Below the pieces are notes generated by a model. The model was not told the DNA's origin. It worked only from the letters and a program-made list of their open reading frames with translations, and did no database searches. Positions 14,250-26,053 of a stretch of DNA of 64,000 nt are shown here, one piece after another (within the stretch, counting starts at the first letter, position 1; every line of letters starts with the position of its first letter). This DNA is from Mucor racemosus (lineage: Eukaryota; Mucoromycota; Mucoromycetes; Mucorales; Mucoraceae). The translations under genes and the position numbers were made by a program. The stretch is from positions 372,001-436,000 of the forward strand of contig JAPEHQ010000021.1 in NCBI GenBank assembly GCA_027405735.1, read 5' to 3'.

Positions 14250-15350
14250 ACTGACCTAAAATCGATTGTAAAAATTAGGCACCAAATTTGAGATATTAAT
14301 TTTTGTATTCCAAAGGTATATTCAGCTAACAATTACTCTGCATTTTTTATTTTAGCGAAAAATATTGATTTTTCGTCGAGATAATCGAAATAATAGTGAT
14401 TTATCACAGCTTAAAGCAATGATAGCTGCGTTCCAAAATCGGTTTGATGACAAATCGACCAAAAAATGATTCAAAAAACAAAATCGTTTAATAGTTCAAG
14501 AACTGCAAAGTAATTTGAACTAGCTTATTAAACGGCTTTTATACACTTTTGAATTCTGCATCCTCCTAAACAAAATTTAGACAAATTTTTTATATTAAAT
14601 TTTACGTAAAATGTGATTGAAATTTTGGAGATTTTTTGAAGGTACACATTATTTTTTATAAAAATGTTTTACATATAAGTAATGAAAATGATGTGAAATA
14701 CCATTCTCTATCGATCAAACTTTTGCGAAACCTTCTATCTACATTTTTCGTAGAGAAAACGAGATTTTTGTCGATTTTTTTTTCAAATTCAGAATTTGGG
14801 ATGAGGGTATATAAGAGAAAATTTGAAGCTAGAAGCGGAGGAACCTCTATGTGCACATTTTTGAGAATTTCTCCATGAAAAATCAATATTTTAAAAAAAC
14901 CTAAATTGGGCTCGAGAGAGCTCAATGAGTTGATGACATGAATGTAAACAAAACTCTGCTTAATTTAGCGAATATTTTGAAATCTACTACAAAAATGTCA
15001 AAAAAAAATGAAAAAAAAAAAAAAAATGCTCAGAATGTGCTCATATTGAAATATATCAGAGAACACTTCAAAACAGGTACGTTTCATTATCAAAAATTGT
15101 TAGTATAGCTTAATTTTTTGTAGAGATATGAAGCCTCAAAGTTTTTAATATAGCAGTGAAATATGCATAAAAATCTGAAACATTAACATTAAAAAATTAA
15201 TGCCAACTCCAAAAAATAGGATATTTCCGGATACTTGTTTTTGGATTAAAATTGAATATCTCAGGTACATTGACATATAATTTACTTTTGGTGTTATTTA
15301 GTAAAGAAAAAGCAGAGTAGAGATGAAAAGTGAGACTCAGGTTTCAACGA
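14250..15350 (+). repeat. Dispersed repeat family A, copy 1
   Basis: About 1.1 kb shared with 34255-36010 (opposite strand) and 55940-57995 (same strand). Shared marker stretches include ACTCTGCATTTTT, GAGATAATC, CACAGCTTAAAGC, AAATTCAGAATTTGGGATG and GATGAAAAGTGAGAC. Short open frames are not conserved between copies, so it looks non-coding. This copy stops near 15350, where an unrelated LTR-like sequence begins. No terminal repeats were identified; superfamily unknown. Confidence 0.75.
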
Positions 15351-15364
15351 AAAGCAGTGAATTA

Positions 15365-15570
15365 TGTTATGTTAATACTATATCCTAGGCCGCACATTCA
15401 GCGTCTCAGTCGATATTCGGTATTATAGTAAATTAACAGGCGGCGTCCACATTGATTCACATGCATCGTAATTAATTGGTGTAATGGCCTTAGATAGTAA
15501 TTCTGTGTAATAATAATAGTTACAATGAAAAGTATATAAATGCATCCTCTGGATGTATTGTTAATAAAAA
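15365..15570 (+). mobile_element. LTR-like fragment, TGTTATGT family, copy 1
   Basis: Begins TGTTATGTTAATACTATATC and matches 36329 onward for about 200 bp. It carries a TATA-like AGTATATAAATGC directly followed by the palindrome CATCCTCTGGATG, then an AATAAA-like signal. This TG start, TATA box and poly(A) signal order is that of an LTR. It directly abuts the end of family A copy 1; the 3' end and target duplication are not identifiable. Confidence 0.5.
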
Positions 15571-15854
15571 GTGTAATATTTTGGCAAGATTATTTCTTAA
15601 GACTGTTTTGACATTTCAAATTCTACGTGTTTTTATGTCTTCTTTTATGCGATACGAAATGAATTCAGAGATAGACAGCATGATGCGACTAATTAATATA
15701 CATTTTGCATTGCCTAAAGGTAATTGAAGCTCCGATATTAACAGTAAGACATAAACATATTTTTTAAAACGCATAATGCAAATATGTATTTAATTAAACC
15801 CCTATGACAATAGGGGTGATTATAACATCGACAGTATCATTCCCCCTGTTAATT

Positions 15855-16085
15855 AACTACGGCCGAACTATGCTTCTCTTGGGCATGATGATCTGCACAG
15901 GTGGATGGAATAAAACATTTTGTGCTGACCAGGCAACTCAGATGAGCAGAGCAATGAGATCAAGATTTTTTAGTCAATTTACTAAAGTATATCAATCATA
16001 ATATAATTAATAACGAAGATTATTTGAAGGATTTCAAGCAGGTGTGAGTTACTCTGGTTCAACAGAATTGCCTTATTGACTAGAT
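15855..16085 (+). repeat. Degenerate left-end fragment of the CACTA-like element
   Basis: CTACGGCCGAACTATG at 15857 onward and the following 220 bp resemble 16361-16780 (shared GATCTGCACAG, CAGATGAGCAGAG, CAACAGAATTGCCTTATTGAC). The first bases of the CACTA terminus are lost. It lacks the 180-bp LTR present in the other copy at 16537 and so shows that empty site (TTTGAAGGATTTCAAGC). Confidence 0.6.
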
Positions 16086-16536
16086 ACAGGCGTATTCAGT
16101 TTAAAACGCTTGAAACAATTCAATTATGTTAATTTACATGTTTTATCATCTCTTGTTCATTCGATTGCTATATTTGATTTTAATATTTCGTTTATACTGT
16201 TAATCAATTCGTTCGTCCATTAGAGTTAACTCACCATCCTTGATTAGCGTATCCTGTATAATAATAACGGTCCATTATTAGTTCATGGTATGCAAAACTA
16301 TTAAAAGGCGTCATCTAATCTCAAATTTATCTGATTCAGCTGCGGATGCTAAACTAGCACTACGGCCGAACTATTATGCCTCCCATGGGCATAGTGATCT
16401 GCACAGATGGGTAGAATAAAAACTTTTATGCAGATCAGGCAGCCCAGATGAGCAGAGAAATGAGATCAAAGTTTTTTAATCAGTTTATTAAAGTATACAA
16501 ATCATAATATAATTAATAACGAAGATAATTTGAATG

Positions 16537-16716
16537 TGTTTTACCAAAACTAATAAGAATTAGACAAGAGTAAAAGGTGTCGTTTTATTCAATGTAGAGA
16601 ATGAGATTATATATAGAAGAGATTATCAAATGATACAATAGCTATTGATGGTGTAACAATAACAATATCCTGATAATACAACTACTGTAGCGTTATATCT
16701 AGATTCTGATATAACA
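16537..16716 (-). mobile_element. Solo LTR, 180-bp family, copy 1
   Basis: TG...CA element flanked by a perfect 5-bp duplication GAATG (16532-16536 and 16717-16721). On the minus strand it starts TGTTATATCAG, has TATATATA and GAATAAAA signals and ends GGTAAAACA. The paralogous sequence near 16022-16040 lacks it, which confirms the insertion. A second copy is at 38510-38688. Confidence 0.85.
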
Positions 16717-17423
16717 GAATGGTTTAAAGTAGATGTGAGTTACACCGATTCAACAGAATTGCCTTATTGACGAGATATATCAATTTGAAATTTGGGGTTT
16801 GAAAGAATTCTACCCAAGTTGTTCTTTCGGGGACCAAATGGGAACAACGACAACAACCTGTTTCGTAACACTAAAAGTATTTATGCCTTTGTAAATTTCT
16901 GTTTTTAACACACAAAATCTTTTTTCTCCCCTCCTCCTACTCTTTCCTCAGCTCTTTTATTTACGTTTAAAATTACAACAGAAAGATCAATATTTTTTTA
17001 TAAACTGAAATCAAGAAGCAGGTACAAGTACATGTTTTTCCTATTGTTCATTTGAAAATTAATTATTAACTGTTAATGTTAGGGTGCGTTATAATATCTT
17101 TTTCGAACAAAACAAGCATCCAGGATTTAATTATTTTGTTCCATTATCCACGTTATAACCAATGCTTTTTTGGTCTAAAGTCGATATCTACCTGGAGAAA
17201 AACTGATAATTATAAAAGTATGTGTAGTATTGACTTGATTTGAATGAATGAATGAATGAATAAACTCATGTTAGTCTACTTAGTGGCCAACAGCTAAGGA
17301 GAGGAAAACAAGATGTTGTCTTGTTGTATATTATCCCTACCAACTATCAAAGATACACCATAATTATTACTTATTAACTTGTTATTAATAATTGATTTTA
17401 CTAATAAATCAATTTTTATAGGT

Positions 17424-17534
17424 CAAACGTTTGTTCTGGTAAGGCATTGAATAAATTGGCTCGGGACAAAGAGGGTAAAAAGGTGGCAATAGGTCCCAGT
17501 GTTGGCCGTGTTTATGGTTTATGGTATTGGAGAG
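17424..17534 (+). pseudogene. Dynein intermediate chain fragment, copy 1
   Basis: Decayed copy of an exon piece encoding about LNKLARDKEGKKVAIG and following residues, ending at a GAGAG|GTAAG donor-like junction. Compared with the other three copies it has lost the upstream segment and picked up substitutions. It lies inside the CACTA-like element. See the copies at 19868, 40351 and 43010. Confidence 0.6.
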
Positions 17535-17572
17535 GTAAGACTAAAACTTAATGTAAATCATCTCTAGCGCAT

Positions 17573-18560
17573 AAATTAACAAGTAAGACTATATCATCAT
17601 CAAATAAGCTACCATACAATATTAACATGTATAAAGGTTATAGCAATAAGCTTGAATCAAGTGGGTACAGCATCGTAAATTCTTGAAAAAATTCTGAAGT
17701 ATTATAAAATCTCTTATTTTTAAGTCTTACAAGGCTTATAAGTGGAACATTAATTTCAAAAATTATTCTTGTCCAGATCATCAATTTTGACATTTTTTAA
17801 TTTTTTTTTTCTGATTTTGCAAATCTAGAGTTAATTCCACTACCAATTATAAAAATAAAAAATATACACATATGCAGAATTTAGCGCTCTATTTGCTTAA
17901 TAAAAAACAGTGAATATTTTTATTGTAAATATTACATGAAAATCCTTTAATCAAAATTCCGTTTTGGGGGCAAAAGTGCAAATTTTCATTACTTAACATT
18001 TAATATTAAGCTTTTATAAAATGTGTATTAGTCATGGCTACAATTTTCTCTCACAATGTAGTATATTTAAACGTTGATTTTGGTATCAAAAATTGATTTT
18101 CCTGTTTTTTGATCAAAATCATGAGTGTTGGTAAGGATAAAATGAGTCCCAAAAAATGTCCGCTACAAAGTCTGAATTTTCAGACCATACATGGTTAAAT
18201 ATAAGAAAAGTAAAAAAAAAACACATTTTTATTTAAAACTTAGATATATACTATAGTATAATAAGTAATAAGAGGCGTACCCTTTCAATCTTGCTATGTT
18301 CAATTATGGGATCGCTCTAGGGGCTCGTTTTTGCAATTTTTTAATGAATGTATGATATGACAGATGGTTTTTCTGGTACAAAATGCATGTTTCTATGATA
18401 ACAGATATTGGCTATTATTTTGTTTAGTTTATTGGTTGATGCGCTGTAATGCTGCTTTTACATTGGCTGAAATGAGCAATTTAGCAGGGGTTTAATTGCA
18501 CTAAATAATGTAAAGCCTTAAAAATCCTTTTCTATGTGTGTTCCTCTCTTTTTGTTGCTA
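17573..18560 (+). repeat. Repeat family C, copy 1
   Basis: About 1 kb immediately downstream of the dynein fragment, present again at 20070-21560, 40549-41850 and 43218-44275. Markers: TTCAGACCATACATGG, AACGTTGATTTTGGTATC, TGTCCGCTACAAAG. No conserved open frame. Confidence 0.8.
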
Positions 18561-18982
18561 TCATATTTCAAGGATATATTCACCATTTGATAAGGCATAT
18601 CAAATTATCATGCTGGTATTCTTTTTTTATATCTGAGTATGCATGCTAACGTAATAAGGGACTAATGGTTTTAATATAGGTAGCAGTCTATGTTCGAGAC
18701 TGATATTTTTATTTAACCGTATTCTAAGATCAAATATCAATATTTACTACTGTATTGTTGGACGTATTTCTTGATTACCAGATCAAATCGAAGGCAACAA
18801 TGATATTTATATCTACTCAATGAGAAACTAGAACTGGCTACAAACCCACGAAATGTTGTGCCCAGGTGTATCTTGTTATCTTTTTAGCCATCATATTCAG
18901 TGATCACAACAGCCCAGACTATAATGTGCGGCCTATCTGGGCGCAAAGAAATCATCTTGTGCAGCACAGGTCGGCCGTAGTG

Positions 18983-19500
18983 TAGCATCAAATTAATTAT
19001 GTTGACTCACAATAAAGTAAGGCGTTTTATCAAGTAAAATGTTGGCGTTAAATGTATTTCAGTTAGATTGAACAGATAGAGATAATGATTTATGCAGAGA
19101 CCTATGAATGTGTTGAGAGCTCAGATCTATGAACACAAAAAAATGATCCAAATTGTGATACTTCGTCGACCTGTACGAGATTTGTTTTGTGGCGATACCT
19201 GGTGGCTGAAGTATAATTTAGGCGTTTAATTGCCAAATGTATTGAATCAAGATGAAGTAGGTTAATTGATACAGTATAATAGTGGATAATAAATTCAATG
19301 TCATTTATTGAATGGGTGAATATAAATGTATAAAGCAAAATTACATTTGAATCAAAATACCAATTATTCTGATTAGCATTAATAGAATGTTCAAAAAGCA
19401 TAGTTAAGTGCAATCATTACTACTAAATTGCATAATTTGATATGCAGAAAACCTTTGAAGCATTCATTCTTCTTTTTTGGCAGTGCTACAAACCATCGTT
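18983..19500. other. Unassigned sequence beyond the CACTA-like right end
   Basis: Host or older repeat sequence starting at the TAG duplication. A 103-codon minus-strand frame (19102-19413) has no recognisable motif and is not conserved in related repeats. Confidence 0.35.
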
Positions 19501-19867
19501 CAATATGACTAAATATTAATGAATTAGAGAAAAGACGACTGGTAAAAAACTGATACCCAACAATGTACATTGACGTCAAGATAGATAAAAAGCGCATTCA
19601 TTTTGTAGTCGAAATCGCAGCATTTTGATGGATAGAAATCACAGGACCAAGATGTTGTGTTTGCCTCAGGATTTTTAAAAAGGTTTAGAAATAAGTATAC
19701 TTCATCAAACTTACTTAGATTTGAATACTCACTATATGCGATTAGTACCATTTTGTCTTTTATTTAATTGTCGTATTATTAACAATCAAGCTTTTCATAA
19801 CTTATAAAAATGACAATGGAATGTTTCTAATTTTAAAATGACATTTATCATAAGGCGGGCTGAGGGC

Positions 19868-20069
19868 TGATGATACGTTTGATACTACTGTAGATGAAAC
19901 TAGTCAATTTAATTTATGAAGTTTGAATGCAAATACCGCGGAACCATATGTAGTAAGTACTCAAGTTTGTTCTAATAAAGGATTGAATAAATTGGCTTGG
20001 GACAAAGAGGGTAAAAAGGCGGCAATAGGTTCAAGTGATGGCCATGTTTATGTTTATGATATTGGAGAG
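19868..20069 (+). pseudogene. Dynein intermediate chain fragment, copy 2
   Basis: Translates as DTFDTTVDETSQFNL, stop, SLNANTEEP, then GLNKLAWDKEGKKAAIGSSD and GHVYVYDIGE, directly followed by a GTAAC donor-like site. The pattern VDG...LWNLN.(D/N)TE.P...LN...W...G...A.GDS.G.V.(I/V)YD.GE is that of the last WD repeats of cytoplasmic dynein intermediate chain. A TGA replaces the expected Trp. This is an exon with its splice donor, copied as genomic DNA. Confidence 0.7.
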
Positions 20070-20330
20070 GTAACACTAAAACTCAATATAAATTACTTTT
20101 AGCGCAGTAATTATGAAGTAAGACAATATCATCATCAAATAAGCTACCATACAATATTAGCATGTATAAAGGTTATAGCAATAAGCTTGAATCAAGTGGG
20201 TACAGCATCGTAAATTCTTGAAAAAATTCTGAAGTATTATAAAATCTCTTATTTTTAAGTCTTACAAGGCTTATAAGCGGAACATTAATTTCAAAAATTA
20301 TTCTTGTCCAGATCATCAATTTTGACATTT

Positions 20331-20681
20331 GTTGCGGGGGTAAAATCTTTGGTTGTTTTTATCAGTAATTTGGAAATGAATAGAATTGGTAATGAAGATT
20401 CAAAAGGGACAAGGTTTAGAGTTTATAAATTTGAAGAGTTTTGAGAATGTTTGATCTGTTTAACTTAAATATTGCAACTGCAATGACACTTTTTAGATTC
20501 TTGAACAGACGTTTATTTATTGACAAAAATGAATTACCTGCAATGACACTTTTTAGATTCTTGAACAGACAAGAGAAAAGAAAGGTCATTACACAATTAC
20601 CAGACTTATATATACAAAAAAAAAGAGTGGTAAACAAACAAATGATTATGGCCATACACCTGGCATACCTAACATAACAAC

Positions 20682-20720
<39 letters not shown>

Positions 20721-20739
20721 CTATTTTTCGTTTCAGATC
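20331..20739. mobile_element. 409-bp insertion with internal duplication and T37 tract
   Basis: Absent from the three other family C copies. Flanked by ACATTT on both sides (20325-20330 and 20740-20745). Contains two copies of a 33-base unit beginning CTGCAATGACACTTTTTAG (20478-20510 and 20539-20571) and T37 at 20684-20720, close to but not at the right border. Class unknown; the off-end homopolymer argues against a simple poly(A)-tailed SINE. Borders are accurate to a few bases, because CAGATCA also recurs at the right junction. Confidence 0.5.
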
Positions 20740-21898
20740 ACATTTTTTAATTTTTTTTTTCTGATTTTGCAAATCTAGAGTTAATTCCACTACCAATTAT
20801 AAAAACAAAAAATATACACATATGCAGAATTTAGCGCTCTATTTGCTCAATAAAAAACAATAAACATTTTTATTGTAAAATATTACATGAAAATCCTTTA
20901 ATCAAAATTCCGTTTTGGGGGCAAAAGTGCAAATTTTCATTACTTAACATTTAATATTAAGCTTTTATAAAATGTGTATTAGTCATGGCTACAATTTTCT
21001 CTCACAATGTAGTATATTTAAACGTTGATTTTGGTATCAAAAGTTGATTTTTCTGTTTTTTGATCAAAATCATGAGTGTTGGTAAGGATAAAATGAGTCC
21101 CAAAAAATGTCCGCTACAAAGTCTGAATTTTCAGACCATACATGGTTAAATATAAGAAAAGTAAAAAAAAAACACATTTTTATTTAAAACTTAGATATAT
21201 ACTATAGTATAATAAGTAATAAGAGGCGTACCCTTTCAATCTTGCTATGCTTAATTACGACGTCGCTCTAGGGGCTCGCTTCTGCAATTTTTTAATGAAT
21301 GTATGATATGACAGATGGTTTTTCTGGTAGAAAAATGTATGTTTATGGTAACAAATATTGGCTATTTTGTTTAGTTTATTGGTTGATGCGCTGTAATGCT
21401 GCTTTTACATTGGCTGAAATGAGCAATTTAGCAGGGTTTTAATTGTGCTAAATAATGTAAAGCCTTAAAAATCCTTTTCTACGTGTGTTCTCTCTCTCTT
21501 TTTGCTTTCATATTCGAAGTTTATTATTTACCGTTTGATAAGGCATATTAGATTTGAATGACCAAACTATATAATTTGATAAATCTAGGTTGATATCACA
21601 TGCTTATGAGAGCACAAAAAATGGCAATTAATCATAACAAATCGACTGTAAACTGCATAAAATACACAAATTGGTAGATTTCAATCAATAAAACTTCAGC
21701 TACATGTCTAAGTACCTGTAGAAAATTGAGGGCACTACACAATGCTCAACATTGATTTACATGTATATACTTTTGATTAAGTCATTTAAAATATTTATTG
21801 AATTTCATGAATAGTTTGACATATTATTCTGCTTCAATATTTAATAAAAAAATGTACTAAAATTTTAGCTGTACTTGTTGACAAAGTATTTGCTCTCA

Positions 21899-22624
21899 TT
21901 ACTCTGGATATGCTAAGCTTTCCAACATCTCCATGTAAAAATAATTGCTTTCTCTGAATGTATGCTTATTTCTAAGTGGTCTTGATAAGTCTTCATCAAT
22001 GTCTTCAAATAAATAATCTTCAATACAAAATATATCAACTGAGGAAGAAGGTCCTACAGTACGAATACGAACGCACTATTATATAAACATCATTAATTAT
22101 CAAATCAATTGTAAAGTATTTATACTGATTACTCTAGATGTATCCTGCTGTTCTTGTTCCAGCTTTCTTCTTCTACTATTGACTATCGTCATTTCATTTA
22201 CTGTATGTAAGTCAGCCTTTTCGATAGTGGGTGAAGAGCAAGGCGAGCCCTCAAATTGATTGGGTTGCGATTGAGGATCAAACTCTTCAAGAATAAGATT
22301 CCATACGTAAGTTGCAGGTATATTATGGCGGATCTGGCAAAGAGGGGTAGTCTCTTCAGTGGTATGAGTAATCTTCTTAACAGGAGACAAATAATGTAAG
22401 ATAGAATTTCTGTTTTTATCCTGCGAATGCTTCTTCTTGATGTTATTTCTTGTACCAGTTTTGATAGTGGTTTGAGATTTAGGTAATACTTCATAGATGG
22501 GCTGTGGCACCTGTGCCGCAAATTGCTGCTTACTCTCACCTTCTACACATGTAAGCGTTTTCTCTTTATTGACGGGAGTGTTCCTTGACTTCCTTGCCCT
22601 AAAGAAGGAATTTAAGGTCGACAT
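21899..22624 (-). CDS. Hypothetical protein, 222 aa, two exons
   Basis: Not recognised. Exons 22624-22133 and 22075-21899 join in frame across a 57-nt GT-AG intron to give 222 residues starting MSTLNSFFRARKSRN. An in-frame upstream ATG at 22654 would add ten residues; the downstream one is preferred because the following basic stretch looks like a natural N-terminus. The protein is basic in the first half, contains SPVKK and IRHNIPATYVW, and ends in an acidic, aromatic-rich tail (IEDYLFEDIDEDLSRP, SNYFYMEMLESLAYPE). No membrane segment, signal peptide or enzyme motif is visible. It is divergent from the HECT ligase gene by about 460 bp. Confidence 0.6.
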
Positions 22625-23081
22625 GACTTTTTTGCAATTCTCAAATGTAGGCAAGAAAAAAGATTATGTATTTTACGTTGGCGACAGAAAACGCCAAAAT
22701 ATTCGCGCTTTTGCCAGGTCGTCAAACCGGAGTCGTCGTTTATAGTCCAATGCAGAAGAAGCATTTCATCGGAAGCCTATTTTGTTGAAATTTGTATAGG
22801 ATTTTATGCTCATTCTGTAGCTAGGATATTAGAGAAATCGTATTGAAATATGCCAATACATTTGAATGTGTTTTCATGGTAATAGAGGCTACTTTTTGGC
22901 ATTCTGTTTGTCGGACAGAAGGTGTAAGCACTGCATATGTCTCGTTTTTATTGGCTATCTTCCTCTACCCAGAACCCTCCCGTTTTATCAATGTGGAGAA
23001 CAACAAAGGCTGCATTCTCCTGCGTTAAATCCCAGCATTTTGTGGTTGACGTTTTCTTTATCCTTTTTATTAATAAACGAT
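22625..23081. other. Intergenic between divergent genes
   Basis: 457 bp shared upstream region of the hypothetical gene (minus) and the HECT ligase (plus). Open frames at 22843-23105 lack motifs and do not splice onto the HECT frame. No clear TATA box. Confidence 0.45.
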
Positions 23082-25765
23082 ATGAATTTAGCAGAAGGTA
23101 GATAAAAAGAAGGCTCTTTATATTTAGAATTTGGCTAATTTCAACAGTAAAGAACATCTTGATTTAAATATTATAAAGGCTTTAAAAGTAGAAGGTGAAC
23201 AAGTCGGCGAATGGACTAAACTCGCAGAAAAAGTCGCAAACGTGTTTAGCCAACTAGACTACTTGAGCTCGAGTTTTTTACAGGTACTAATACATATTCC
23301 TGTTTATATATTGAATCATTTATCATAAATTATTGCTTAGAATGATGGAATTGCTTATAAACTATGTCCGATTGATAAAATGCAAGCGCAAGAAGGCATT
23401 ATGGAGCTTACAAAAGTAAGGGGCTACGATAAAGTATAACGAACAGTATTAATTTGATGATCAAATAGTGTCCACCCATCATAAAATCTACCATCGTCAT
23501 ACGCTCAAAAAGATTACTGAATGCCATAACTCAAAGTAAGAAAGAGGATATTGCAGTCAGGCATTTAAATATCTTTATTATATTATTCCAGGTAACTGAA
23601 AGCATGTTATATACTATGTATATAATAGCTTTACTTATTCTACTACTAGTGCAATTTTTTACTGGATGATCAACTTGAAACAAGCGCATTTCCAGAGATA
23701 TGTGAAGCCATTGCAAACTTGGAGCCAGATCTACAAGATCAATTATTTCGTTTTTTAATAGAGCCAGTTGTTCCAAATGATGAAAATACAATGCATATTG
23801 ACATTACAAAAGAGGATTACACACAACAATTTAGAAAAATTCTAAATCTATATCAACAATTTGTGCGTAAAAGGCTTTTATATCGTTCACCATCATCCAA
23901 CTCCAACAGTGGTGGGTTCAGTCCAAATTCAGATCCATCAGTAATTGATGCTACCAAATGTTTAGCAGTGTTATGCAAGTATTTCCATGATTTGAAAGCA
24001 TTTGACTCTAATTTTACAAGTTAATTATAGATCGAATGAATGAAAACGAAAATTACATCTCTTATACAGAGTTTTATAATGAAGCAGTAAATGAACAGTT
24101 AGAAATCAAAGAAGATTTTCCCAATTTTAAAGATAAAAAAGGGTAATTGCTTTGGTTTGAAGAGAAAAATAGAGCATTCTAACCTTCTGGATAGATTTTC
24201 GTTTTGTGATTATCCATTTATGCTAAATTCTGCTGTAAAAGCAGATGTTCTCAAAGTGGAAAGTGTATTTCAAATGAGACATGAGTTACAGGATGCTTTT
24301 TTCAGGGCATTATTTCAAGGTAAGCAAAATAATACAGCGTGATTAAAGCAGTAATTAAGCATATGAATAGGTGTGAATAGTCCTTACTTGGTGCTGGAAA
24401 TACGCCGAGATCACATCATATCAGATACCTTGTTACAGGTAACGGGAAGCAAGTAATTCTGTACGCATATCATACTAAATGTTTCTGTATATAGTTGGAG
24501 GAAAAATCAATTCATGATCTGAAAAAGCAATTAAGAGTTCAATTTCTTGGTGAAGAAGGTGTAGATGAAGGAGGTGTTCAGAAAGAATTCTTTCAACTCA
24601 TAGTTCGAGAGATATTTGACCCAAAATATGGAATGTTTACATTCAACGAAGAATCGAGGTTATGCTGGTTTAGCCCAAATCCTGTGGTAGATGACATTAA
24701 TATCCGGGAATATAAACTTGTTGGTTTATTATTAGGCTTGGCTGTTTATAATAGTGTGATACTTGATCTGCATTTCCCTTTAGCCTTGTATAAAAAAGTT
24801 ATGGATGTGGAAGTTGGGCTATCTGACTTAAAGCGACTAGATCCTGTAAGATTTTAAATGCATTTATTGAACACAATAGTAATTGTATATTTAGAGCTTA
24901 GGCAAAGGACTGGAGAGATTGTTATCATTTGATGGAGATATCGAATCAGAATATGATCGTCCATTTCAAGTTGATGTTCAGTCATTTGGTCATATTTTTA
25001 CCTGTGATTTGAAACCATTTGGATCCAAAATACAGCTGAATAACGAGAATCGAACCGAATTTGTAGGTTTATATACAAATTTTGTATTGAGCAAATCGGT
25101 AGAAAATCAGTTTAACGCATTCAAAGAAGGGTTCGATTTAGTGTGTCAAGACAGCGCAATAAAGGTAAAGTGAAAAGCCTCGCAATGTACATGCATTAAT
25201 GCTGTTAAATTAGATTTTTAGACCTGAAGAGGTAGAGCAACTTATTTGCGGAAGTTCAGATTTGGATTTTGATGCTTTAGAGATATCTACTGTTTATGAT
25301 GGAGGTTGGACAAAAGATTCTGATATAATCAAGTGAGTTTTTATAGGAAAATGTGCTAAAATCATAGCACTAATTGCATTGGTTAGGTACTTTTGGGAAA
25401 TCGTGCACTCATTTTCATACGAAGAAAAAAAGAAACTATTATTTTTTGCTACAGGATCAGATAGGGTAATAAGTGTATTTATCATTATAGAAAATAAGCT
25501 CATCATGGTTTAATTCAGGCACCAATTGGCGGTTTGAGTAAATTACAGTTTGTTATAGCAAAAAATGGTGGAGATTCTGACAGGTAATATCTATACTATT
25601 CACTTTTAAATCATTAGAGCTTATTTTATATTCAACAATTGTAGATTACCAACATCTCATACATGTTACAATGTATTGCTCTTGTGTGAATACAGTAGTA
25701 AAGAAAAGTTAAAGGAAAGATTGCTGACAAGTATCAGCAATGCAGAAGGATTTGGCATGATTTAA
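23082..25765 (+). CDS. HECT E3 ubiquitin ligase, UBE3A/Hul4-like
   Basis: Transfers ubiquitin from E2 to substrates through a thioester on the HECT cysteine. Fourteen exons: 23082-23097, 23153-23283, 23341-23415, 23469-23591, 23650-23974, 24031-24142, 24195-24319, 24371-24438, 24495-24845, 24895-25164, 25214-25332, 25387-25465, 25519-25583, 25645-25765; 659 residues. The HECT domain fills the last 350: [52 protein letters not shown] and the active site LPTSHTCYN with Cys about 627. Motif wording is closest to UBE3A. The N-terminal half is shorter than UBE3A and no zinc-binding AZUL motif is seen. Intron 5 (23975-24030) is GC-AG with donor gcaagtattt; no GT donor keeps frame there. The 16-nt first exon with acceptor TAAAG is the least certain part. 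Substrates unknown. Confidence 0.88.
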
Positions 25766-26053
25766 TGCCCTTTTTTTTTTAACAATAAACTTATTGTTAG
25801 ATTTATTAGTGTTCTTCGATACAAACGATGATAGTTTATGTTTGATTATATATAGTACATTTATTCAGATTTCGCATTTTTCATTCGCGCAAATTGTTCC
25901 TAAATAAACTTAAAGACATGGCCTTCTTTCATAGACAATTTGCAATTTATTAAACGATCTTGTTCCAGACGAGATTCCTTTTCAATTGTTTGTTTATACA
26001 TTAATCAGATATGCAATGGCTATGAACCGAATATATCAATCTAGACATAAAAT
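25766..26053. other. Intergenic
   Basis: Just under 300 bp downstream of the HECT gene with a likely poly(A) signal (AATAAA near 25783-25788). Nothing else recognised. Confidence 0.4.

Larger units (their letters stand above)
16358..18982 (+). mobile_element. CACTA-like non-autonomous DNA element, 2.6 kb
   Basis: Ends are 12-bp perfect inverted repeats, CACTACGGCCGA at 16358 and TCGGCCGTAGTG ending at 18982, flanked by the trinucleotide TAG on both sides (16355-16357 and 18983-18985). A CACTA start and 3-bp duplication are the hallmarks of the CACTA (EnSpm/CMC) superfamily. No transposase frame is visible inside, so the copy is non-autonomous. It contains a later solo LTR (16537-16716), a dynein intermediate chain gene fragment (17424-17534) and about 1 kb of family C sequence. 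Further right ends, without recognisable left ends, occur at 36997 and 44465. Boundaries are seen directly; the superfamily call is from termini only. Confidence 0.7.
19505..21560 (+). repeat. Composite repeat: P segment, dynein fragment and family C, copy 2
   Basis: Segment P (about 19505-19855) carries ACTGGTAAAAAACTGATAC and GTTGTGTTTGCCTCAGG and is shared with 39022-40320 and 42111-42985. It keeps the uninterrupted sequence at the sites where the other copies hold insertions: the LTR and SINE site at 19535, the 541-bp LTR site at 19660. Then follow the dynein fragment (19868-20069) and family C, the latter broken by a 409-bp insertion at 20331-20739. Confidence 0.75.

Noticed and set aside
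14636..14925. Overlapping frames of 80-90 codons in family A
   Set aside because: Not conserved between the three copies; compositional.
20416..20796. 126-codon minus-strand frame with a poly-Lys run
   Set aside because: The Lys run is the T37 tract and the rest is the copy-specific insertion; no gene features.
23971..24031. Apparent frameshift in the HECT ligase between exons 5 and 6
   Set aside because: A GC-AG intron (23975-24030) with a good branch-like CTAAT restores frame and expected sequence, so a mutation is not needed.
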